Source: an uncultured Verrucomicrobiota bacterium
GTDB taxonomy: Bacteria; Verrucomicrobiota; Verrucomicrobiia; Limisphaerales; UBA9464
DNA: 10,723 nucleotides
Direction: 5' to 3'
Assembly (NCBI GenBank): GCA_903864375.1
Contig: CAIPFS010000073.1
Location: forward strand, 1-10,723
Shown here: piece after piece, positions 6,151-10,723 of the stretch
Layout of the letters: the number at the start of each line of letters is the position of its first letter
How positions within the stretch are numbered: position 1 is the first letter of the stretch
Program-made: the position numbers and the translations under genes
The notes under the pieces: generated by a model
What the model saw: the letters and a program-made list of their open reading frames with translations, nothing else
The model's database searches: none
Told to the model about the DNA's origin: nothing

Positions 6151-6890
6151 TATTCGGGCTCCCAACCGTCACGGCTGTGGTACCTCCACCAGTCCGACTC
6201 CTTGGGACTGCCTTTGACCCGTTCGGCATGGCCATCGGCACACACGATGTTCATGCCCAGATTGTGGGGCATGTATCGGTAATTCCAGTACGGGATTTCC
6301 CAAATCAAGGTGGCCCTGGACGGATTGGCCACGTTGACGGCCCGGCGTCCGCTCACCGGCTTGGATGTTTCGTAATCAGAACCGGCTTTATCGAGGTAGA
6401 TGTGATTCCAGACATAGGTCACACCGTCGTTGTCATAAAACCAATCGCCCGTGGTCGCAGCCCCCGGTTCGGTGGATGGCATCTTGATTTTCAAGGCCGA
6501 TGGACAACTGAAAATACCCGGATTGATTCGGTTGACCTTGCGCACCGTCGTCTTCGGCTTTGAGGTATTGGTCCCCAGATACGGACGCAGAAGTTCGGGC
6601 ATCCAGACATTGTCACCGCGCAAGGCGTGGTCCGTTGTCCAGGCCTTGCCCCAATTCTGACACAGGGGAATCCGGTCGGCGTAGTCCGCCTCGTACAGAG
6701 TCACCGCCAGGCCAATTTGTTTCTGGCTGTTCAAACAATAACTCTGATCCGCCTTGGATCGCGCCCGGGCCAGGGCCGGCAGCAACATTCCCGCGAGAAT
6801 GGCGATCATTGCGACCACCACCAGCAATTCAATGAGGGTGAAGGCCGCCCCCGACCGAAGCAGGAAGAAAGGACGGTCGGATGGCTTCAT
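6150..6890 (-). CDS. Prepilin-type N-terminal cleavage/methylation protein (type II secretion-like pseudopilin)
   Basis: The product (246 aa) begins with a short basic leader, then FTLIELLVVVAMIAILAGMLLP (17-38). This is a type IV prepilin signal with the conserved Glu at mature position +5 (Glu21) and a hydrophobic helix. The residue before the cut is Ala16 rather than the usual Gly. The following ARARSKADQSYCLNSQKQIGLA is typical of pseudopilin-like proteins of Planctomycetes and Verrucomicrobia. Near the C-terminus PHNLGMNIVCADGHAERVK (208-226) matches their recurrent H-x4-N-x3-DGH motif. A type IV prepilin peptidase would process it, and it would sit in the membrane facing outward. The frame opens at 7025, but ATG 6890 gives the normal short leader; upstream residues come from a repeat-like region. 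It is the first gene of an overlapping unit with the exosortase. It has no PEP-CTERM-like tail, so it is not an obvious substrate of that enzyme. Confidence 0.88.
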   Translation of the reverse strand: MKPSDRPFFLLRSGAAFTLIELLVVVAMIAILAGMLLPALARARSKADQSYCLNSQKQIGLAVTLYEADYADRIPLCQNWGKAWTTDHALRGDNVWMPELLRPYLGTNTSKPKTTVRKVNRINPGIFSCPSALKIKMPSTEPGAATTGDWFYDNDGVTYVWNHIYLDKAGSDYETSKPVSGRRAVNVANPSRATLIWEIPYWNYRYMPHNLGMNIVCADGHAERVKGSPKESDWWRYHSRDGWEPE

Positions 6891-6903
6891 GGCTCTTGAG
6901 TCT

Positions 6904-6953
6904 GCGGCAACGCTACACTCCGCGCTTGATGCTGCAAGCGAGGACTTTGCCGC
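6904..6953. repeat. Nested inverted repeats just upstream of the prepilin-type gene
   Basis: The outer arms are GCGGCAA (6904-6910) and TTGCCGC (6947-6953). The inner arms are CGCTTG (6923-6928) and CAAGCG (6935-6940). The structure begins 14 bases upstream of the prepilin-type ATG, so its transcript would carry a two-level stem-loop in the leader. It could be a regulatory hairpin or part of a dispersed genomic repeat. Confidence 0.45.
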
Positions 6954-7071
6954 CGCTCTTCGCGAACCAACCACCGCAACGTGGCGCCGACATTCCTGCC
7001 TTCCAGATAACAGCTCGACCAACAACCTGCCCCGAATTCACGGATGGACGCCGAAGACCAGCCGCTCGGTA

Positions 7072-7151
7072 GCCCCAAAGGGGCGAAACAGGATGGCCCG
7101 GGGCAACGCCCCGGGTGGGAAATCCAAAAATGTTTTGAGCCCTGAAGGGGC
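7072..7151. repeat. REP-like cluster of three GC-rich palindromes
   Basis: GCCCCAAAGGGGC (7072-7084) is a 5-base-arm palindrome. CCCGGGGC-AAC-GCCCCGGG (7097-7115) has perfect 8-base arms. GCCCTGAAGGGGC (7139-7151) is a near copy of the first with one T.G wobble. The outer two share the frame AGCCC(C/T)-(A/G)AAGGGGCGAAA, so they form a direct repeat about 67 bases apart. I recall similar GCCCC-GAA-GGGGC and CCCGGGGC units as dispersed non-coding elements in Planctomycetes and Verrucomicrobia; that link is from memory. No transposase gene is nearby. Confidence 0.6.
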
Positions 7152-7269
7152 GAAATTGAAACGATACCGGATACCATATTAAGCCCGTCCTGGTAGGGGC
7201 CGTTTGCGCGCGCAAGGACGACGGCGAGGGTCGGATTTCGCCCCTGACCCATTGCCAGGGTTCCTGTGG

Positions 7270-7944
7270 CTACCGCCCCGGTTTCAACAGCGGTTCCAAC
7301 ACCCGCCAGACATTCTCGGCCACCTTTTGATGCCCCTGACGATTCGGATGAATCTGGTCTGCCTGGTTCAGCGACTCAATCCCTCCCACCCCCTCCAGAA
7401 GGAATGGAATCAACGCGGTCTTTTCAGACCGCGCCACCGATTCAAAGAGGTCTCGAAATTCCGCAGCATAGTCCTGCCCCATGCTGGGTGGCATTTGCAT
7501 TCCTGCCAGCACCACCCGGATGGAGGGATACTTCTCCCGCGCCTTTCGAATCATGGTCACCAGGTTGGTCCGGGTGGAGGCCACCGGCGTTCCCCGGAGC
7601 CCATCGTTGCCCCCCAATTCAATCAACAGAAGGTCCACGGGCCGCTTCAGCAGCCAGTCCAAACGACGCACTCCCCCGGCCGTGGTGTCACCACTGACAC
7701 CGGCATTCACCACCGTCACCGGCAGGCCCGCCGACTCTGCCTTTTTCTGGATGAGTGCGGGAAATGCCTCCGCCGGGTCGACCCCATATCCCGCCGCAAG
7801 GCTGTCACCGAGAACGACGACCACGGCATTGGTTGCCGCCCGCCCGAGGCCCAATGCCACGGTCATCAGCGACAGAGCCAGGATCCTGCGGACCCAACGC
7901 TGAAAAAACCCGGACCCAACCTGGCCCGTCGGAAAACAACTCAT
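7270..7944 (-). CDS. tesA: TesA-like SGNH/GDSL esterase (arylesterase / lysophospholipase L1 / thioesterase I)
   Basis: The product (224 aa) has all SGNH blocks in order: GDSL with catalytic Ser48 (VVVVLGDSLAAGYGVD), block II at NAGVSGDTTAGG (Gly85), block III GGND with Asn113, and block V DQIHP with Asp196 and His199. Spacing and wording match E. coli TesA, a periplasmic enzyme that hydrolyses acyl-CoA thioesters, lysophospholipids and aryl esters. A basic-then-hydrophobic N-terminus (RRILALSLMTVALGLGRA, about 19-36) looks like a signal peptide, so export is likely. ATG 7944 is preferred; ATG 7965 and an internal ATG at residue 27 are alternatives, and no Shine-Dalgarno decides. It is transcribed divergently from pckG and appears monocistronic. 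Its possible lysophospholipase activity is thematically close to the lysophospholipid operon at the left of the window, but the genes are not linked. Confidence 0.88.
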   Translation of the reverse strand: MSCFPTGQVGSGFFQRWVRRILALSLMTVALGLGRAATNAVVVVLGDSLAAGYGVDPAEAFPALIQKKAESAGLPVTVVNAGVSGDTTAGGVRRLDWLLKRPVDLLLIELGGNDGLRGTPVASTRTNLVTMIRKAREKYPSIRVVLAGMQMPPSMGQDYAAEFRDLFESVARSEKTALIPFLLEGVGGIESLNQADQIHPNRQGHQKVAENVWRVLEPLLKPGR

Positions 7945-8025
7945 GCAATGGCAACCAAGCGGCATTCCGGTGCCCTGTCAATCCGCGCCCGGCAACTGCT
8001 TCCACAGTGGCATTTTCCACCCCGG

Positions 8026-8031
8026 TATGAT
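8026..8031 (+). promoter_or_regulatory. Candidate -10 box upstream of pckG
   Basis: TATGAT matches five of six bases of the sigma-70 -10 consensus and lies 65 bases before the pckG ATG in the 152-base divergent gap with the tesA-like gene. No good -35 hexamer is found at 16-18 bases. The rest of the gap shows no operator or riboswitch that I recognise. Confidence 0.3.
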
Positions 8032-8096
8032 TTTCTTGCCGTGTCGGTGCCCCAACGTGGGCTTGCCGGCACACACAGCTTCCTTCCCCCCCGCCC

Positions 8097-9875
8097 ATGA
8101 GTTCCCGTCCTGCGTTCGGCAGCCAAGCCTCCAGCAATCCCCACGTCCGCGATTGGGTTCGTGCCATGGCCGAATTGACCCAGCCTGACCAGGTCTTCTG
8201 GTGTGACGGCTCCGAGGCGGAGCGGGATCACCTGTACGCCCAGGCGGTGGCCGAGGGAGTCCTCGTCCGCCTCAACCAGGAAAAACTTCCCGGCTGCTAT
8301 TACCATCGGTCCAATTCCAACGACGTCGCCCGGGTCGAGCAATGCACCTTCATCTGCACCGAGCAGGAGGAGGACGCCGGGCCCACCAACAATTGGGCGG
8401 AACCCAAGGCCATGCGGGCCAAGCTACTGGCATTGGCCCGGGGCGCCATGGTGGGTCGGACCCTGTACGTCATCCCCTACCTGATGGGCCCCCCCGGCTC
8501 CCCGCTGGCCAAGGTCGGCTATGAACTGACCGACAGCATCTACGTGGTGCTCAACATGCGAATCATGACCCGGATGGGGGAAATCGCACGGCTGGAACTC
8601 GGTGATTCCGAACACTTCAATCGGGGACTCCATTGCCTCCTCGATGTCGACCCCACCCGTCGTTACATCTGCCATTTCCCGCAGGACAACGAAATCATCT
8701 CCCTCGGCTCCGGCTACGGCGGCAACGTGCTGTTGGGAAAAAAGTGTCTGGCCCTGCGCATTGGCTCCTGGTTGGGACGCAAGGAGGGCTGGCTGGCAGA
8801 GCACATGCTCATCATGGGCGTCGAATCACCCACCGGTGAACGCACGTACGTGGCGGCTGCCTTTCCCAGCGCCTGCGGCAAAACCAACTTTGCCATGCTC
8901 ATTCCACCGGAACATTTCGCCGGGTGGAAGATTTGGACCGTCGGCGACGACATTGCCTGGATGCGCCCGGGTCCCGACGGCCGCCTCTGGGCCATCAATC
9001 CTGAGGCCGGCTACTTTGGCGTCGCTCCAGGCACCAACGGCAAGACCAACCCGAACGCCATTGCCACCATCTCCCGGGACACCATTTTCACCAACGTGGC
9101 GTTGAAACCCGACGGCACCGTCTGGTGGGAAGGTCACGACGATCCCGCCCCGTCCGAATGCACGGACTGGCAGGGAAATCCGTGGACCCCGGAGTCGAAA
9201 GACAAGGCGGCCCATCCCAACTCCCGCTTTACCGCACCAATGACCAACAACCCCGCGTTGGCCCGGGAGGCCCTTTCCCCGGAAGGCGTTCCCATTTCCG
9301 CCATCATCTTCGGCGGACGCCGCGCAACCACCCTGCCCCTCGTTTATCAGGCGTTCAATTGGGTCCATGGGGTCTACCTCGGAGCCACCATGGGCAGCGA
9401 GACGACAGCAGCAGCAGCCGGGGCTGTCGGTCAGGTCCGACGCGACCCGATGGCCATGCTCCCCTTCTGCGGCTACAACATGGGGCGTTATTTCCGTCAT
9501 TGGCTCGATGTCCGACGGAACCTTGATAACCCACCCCAAATCTTCCAGGTCAACTGGTTCCGAAAATCATCCGACGGACGCTACCTCTGGCCCGGTTTTG
9601 GGGAAAACATGCGGGTGCTGAAATGGATCGTGGATCGCTGTCAGGGCCGGGCCGGAGCCCGTGAGACCCCGCTGGGATGGGTTCCGCGCGCCCGCGACTT
9701 CGACCTCGAGGGGCTTCCTGGATTCGGTGAAGCCAATCTGGACGAGGCTCAATCGATCAACATCGAGGAATGGCGACGGGAATTGCTCCTTCAGGATGAG
9801 CTCTTCATGCGACTCTACCGGCATCTGCCCAAGGAAATGATCTTCCAGCGGGAACTCCTGGTCAGCCGACTTTGA
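8097..9875 (+). CDS. pckG: Phosphoenolpyruvate carboxykinase, GTP-dependent (EC 4.1.1.32)
   Basis: The enzyme (592 aa) converts oxaloacetate plus GTP to phosphoenolpyruvate, CO2 and GDP, the entry step of gluconeogenesis in the cytosol. GTP-PEPCK motifs are clear. The substrate-site region lies around DVARVE (76-81). YGGNVLLGKKC (207-217) carries a metal-ligand lysine, and His236 in AEHML is the second metal ligand. The kinase-1 P-loop with the hyper-reactive cysteine is FPSACGKTN (256-264, Cys260). The kinase-2 metal site is GDDIAWM (283-289). The guanine-site aromatics follow VNWFRK near WPGFGENMRVLKWI. Length fits the GTP class (about 590-620 aa) rather than the ATP class (about 530-540 aa). 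The start context is a pyrimidine-rich run without a Shine-Dalgarno; MSSRPAF is the only sensible start. It is followed after 57 bases by the DUF4337-like gene. No defect is seen. Confidence 0.97.
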   Translation: MSSRPAFGSQASSNPHVRDWVRAMAELTQPDQVFWCDGSEAERDHLYAQAVAEGVLVRLNQEKLPGCYYHRSNSNDVARVEQCTFICTEQEEDAGPTNNWAEPKAMRAKLLALARGAMVGRTLYVIPYLMGPPGSPLAKVGYELTDSIYVVLNMRIMTRMGEIARLELGDSEHFNRGLHCLLDVDPTRRYICHFPQDNEIISLGSGYGGNVLLGKKCLALRIGSWLGRKEGWLAEHMLIMGVESPTGERTYVAAAFPSACGKTNFAMLIPPEHFAGWKIWTVGDDIAWMRPGPDGRLWAINPEAGYFGVAPGTNGKTNPNAIATISRDTIFTNVALKPDGTVWWEGHDDPAPSECTDWQGNPWTPESKDKAAHPNSRFTAPMTNNPALAREALSPEGVPISAIIFGGRRATTLPLVYQAFNWVHGVYLGATMGSETTAAAAGAVGQVRRDPMAMLPFCGYNMGRYFRHWLDVRRNLDNPPQIFQVNWFRKSSDGRYLWPGFGENMRVLKWIVDRCQGRAGARETPLGWVPRARDFDLEGLPGFGEANLDEAQSINIEEWRRELLLQDELFMRLYRHLPKEMIFQRELLVSRL

Positions 9876-9893
9876 GCCAAAATCCTCCTTGGC
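9876..9893 (+). other. Small hairpin immediately after the pckG stop
   Basis: GCCAA-AATCCTCC-TTGGC begins at the base after the pckG stop codon. The five-pair stem lacks a T run, so it is more likely a 3' mRNA-end stabiliser or chance than a terminator. Confidence 0.2.
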
Positions 9894-9932
9894 ATCCGAA
9901 CCGGGCTTCGTAACGTCGCTCCCCTCAAGACC

Positions 9933-10535
9933 ATGCCTGAAATTGAAATTCCCCACGGCGAAGGTGGCAAAAACGAAAAACCGGTTGGCATCGTCATTGC
10001 CGTGCTGGCGGTGATCATGGCGATCTTCGGGTCCCTCGGTAACAATGCCGCCAACGAGCGGATCGTGGCCGAGGTCAAGGCCTCCAACGGCTATTCCTGG
10101 TACCAGGCCAAGCGCCAGCGTGCCTACGTGGGCGGACTTGAAATCAAGCGACTGGCCATCGACCTGGAGGGAAACCCCAATCCCGCTCAAAAGGCAGCCA
10201 TTGAAAAATTCATCGCCGAGCTCAAGTCGAAGAACGAGACCTACGAGAAGGAAGGCACCGACATCCAGACTGACGCCAAGCGTAACGCGGCGGAAGCCAG
10301 AATCCATGCGGAACGGAACGACGGCTTTGACCATGCCGAGCTCGCACTTCAGGTGTCGGTGGTCCTCTGCACCCTGACGTTGCTGACCGGCAGCAAGCTG
10401 TTCATGCGTATCGGTCTGTTGGTGGCGACCGCCGGCATCATCCTGGGCGGCATCACCCTGACCAAATCAATTGGGGCGGCGGCAGTCGAGGCCATCAAGG
10501 ATGCCGAGGCGGAATTCGTAAAACCGGCAAAATAG
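9933..10535 (+). CDS. DUF4337-like membrane protein
   Basis: The product (200 aa) has one hydrophobic helix near the start (about 17-34), a polar and charged middle of about 100 residues with helix or coiled-coil character (85-130, rich in Lys, Glu and Ala), and two closely spaced hydrophobic helices at about 137-154 and 157-177. The signature NNAANERIVAEVKASNGYSWYQAKRQR (37-63) is what I associate with DUF4337 proteins, whose function is unknown. The middle part probably lies on one side of the membrane between the first helix and the hairpin pair. It follows pckG by 57 bases on the same strand and may share its transcript, but no functional link is known. ATG 9933 has no strong Shine-Dalgarno. 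Confidence 0.75.
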   Translation: MPEIEIPHGEGGKNEKPVGIVIAVLAVIMAIFGSLGNNAANERIVAEVKASNGYSWYQAKRQRAYVGGLEIKRLAIDLEGNPNPAQKAAIEKFIAELKSKNETYEKEGTDIQTDAKRNAAEARIHAERNDGFDHAELALQVSVVLCTLTLLTGSKLFMRIGLLVATAGIILGGITLTKSIGAAAVEAIKDAEAEFVKPAK

Positions 10536-10550
10536 GGCTGGAAGCCGGTT
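10522..10550 (+). terminator. Possible 3' hairpin spanning the DUF4337-like stop codon
   Basis: AACCGGC (10522-10528) pairs perfectly with GCCGGTT (10544-10550) across a 15-base loop that contains the TAG stop. No T run follows, so factor-independent termination is doubtful; it may mark the transcript end or only be chance. Confidence 0.25.
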
Positions 10551-10609
10551 CGAATTGGGTTCCGGGCTCGCGATTTTGGTCATCAGTAGCGAAAGAAGAA
10601 CGAAAATCC

Positions 10610-10639
10610 TTGCGTGAAGGGGGTCGGATTCACTTCAAT
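10610..10639 (+). promoter_or_regulatory. Weak promoter candidate for tRNA-Phe
   Basis: TTGCGT (10610-10615, three of six to -35) and TTCAAT (10634-10639, four of six to -10) are 18 bases apart and end 16 bases before the tRNA. A promoter is expected in this gap, but the match is poor. Confidence 0.25.
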
Positions 10640-10642
10640 CCG
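10625..10642 (+). repeat. Hairpin whose arms copy the tRNA-Phe anticodon stem
   Basis: CGGATT-CACTTC-AATCCG forms a six-pair stem-loop 14 bases before the tRNA. The same two arms, CGGATT and AATCCG, occur in the anticodon arm of the tRNA (10684-10697 region), separated there by GAA. Confidence 0.45.
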
Positions 10643-10655
10643 CCTCCCGCAGCGT

Positions 10656-10723
10656 GGCTGGGTAGCTCAGTTGGTAGAGCAGCGGATTGAAAATCCGCGT
10701 GTCGCCGGTTCGATTCCGGCCCC
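10656..10723 (+). tRNA. tRNA-Phe (anticodon GAA), 3' end cut by window edge
   Basis: The cloverleaf is readable. The acceptor 5' strand is GGCTGGG (10656-10662), then TA and the D arm GCTC...GAGC. The anticodon stem GCGGA/TCCGC (10682-10686, 10694-10698) carries loop TTGAAAA with anticodon GAA at 10689-10691. The variable loop is GTGTC, and the T arm GCCGG-TTCGATT-CCGGC spans 10704-10720. The last three bases CCC begin the 3' acceptor strand, which should continue AGCC outside the window. It decodes UUC and UUU. Confidence 0.97.

Larger units (their letters stand above)
6891..7269. other. Gene-free repeat-bearing stretch between tesA-like and prepilin-type genes
   Basis: I see no credible gene in these 379 bases. 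The stretch holds the leader region of the prepilin-type gene with nested inverted repeats (6904-6953), a cluster of GC-rich palindromes (7072-7151) and a perfect 12-base palindrome TTGCGCGCGCAA (7204-7215). A weak hairpin CCCTG...CAGGG (7242-7260) lies just downstream of the tesA-like stop. Both flanking genes are on the minus strand. No clear promoter for the prepilin-type gene was found. Confidence 0.6.

Noticed and set aside
6913..7215. Small minus-strand protein of about 100 residues upstream of the prepilin-type gene
   Set aside because: It runs through palindromic repeats and has no family pattern; it is probably translated repeat sequence.
7204..8100. Plus-strand open frame of 298 codons
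   Set aside because: It is opposite the tesA-like gene and the divergent promoter gap; no motif.
8097..9875. ATP-dependent PEP carboxykinase (PckA)
   Set aside because: The length and the FPSACGKTN P-loop with cysteine belong to the GTP class.
9567..10334. Minus-strand open frame of 255 codons
   Set aside because: It overlaps the end of pckG and most of the DUF4337-like gene in antisense; no domain pattern.
1..10723. CRISPR array, phage, toxin-antitoxin or restriction genes
   Set aside because: No regularly spaced repeats and no proteins of these classes were found on either strand.

Overview
The window looks like GC-rich chromosomal DNA from a Verrucomicrobia-type bacterium (PVC superphylum). 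This is inferred from three things. One gene is a prepilin-type protein with an FTLIELLVVV start and an H-x-x-x-x-N...DGH-type C-terminus, a style abundant in that group. It is followed by an exosortase gene. A non-coding stretch carries GCCCC(A/T)GAA-type short palindromes. No 16S or other marker is present, so the phylum call is tentative. Many starts lack a clear Shine-Dalgarno sequence, and genes are packed with 1-8 base overlaps.

Layout. (1) Positions 1-3345, minus strand: a tight four-gene operon reading marR-type regulator, LplT-like lysophospholipid transporter, Lnt-like apolipoprotein N-acyltransferase, then a PlsC-family acyltransferase cut by the window edge. The last gene is not obvious from long ORFs, but its NHVSWLD active-site motif is clear. 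A GTTGA-4-TCAAC palindrome sits on the probable -35 box of the regulator. (2) Positions 3470-4974, plus strand: a conserved hypothetical protein overlapping by 4 bases with an auxin-efflux-carrier (AEC) family permease. (3) Positions 4990-5044: a strong 15-base inverted repeat between convergent genes. (4) Positions 5046-6890, minus strand: an overlapping three-gene unit of prepilin-type protein, short exosortase/archaeosortase-family peptidase, and small membrane partner. (5) Positions 6891-7269: no gene, but nested inverted repeats and a REP-like repeat cluster. (6) Positions 7270-7944, minus strand: a TesA-like SGNH esterase/lysophospholipase. (7) Positions 8097-10535, plus strand: GTP-dependent PEP carboxykinase, then a DUF4337-like membrane protein. 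(8) Positions 10656 to the edge: tRNA-Phe(GAA), missing its last bases.

How they fit together. In E. coli, Lnt takes an acyl chain from phosphatidylethanolamine and releases lyso-PE. LplT moves lyso-PE inward and Aas, which has a PlsC-type domain, re-acylates it. The first operon puts a version of all these steps side by side under a MarR-type regulator, so it could be a lipoprotein-acylation plus lysophospholipid-recycling unit. The exosortase unit probably handles sorting of cell-surface proteins. pckG is central gluconeogenic metabolism. Nothing here is phage, CRISPR or a typical insertion sequence.
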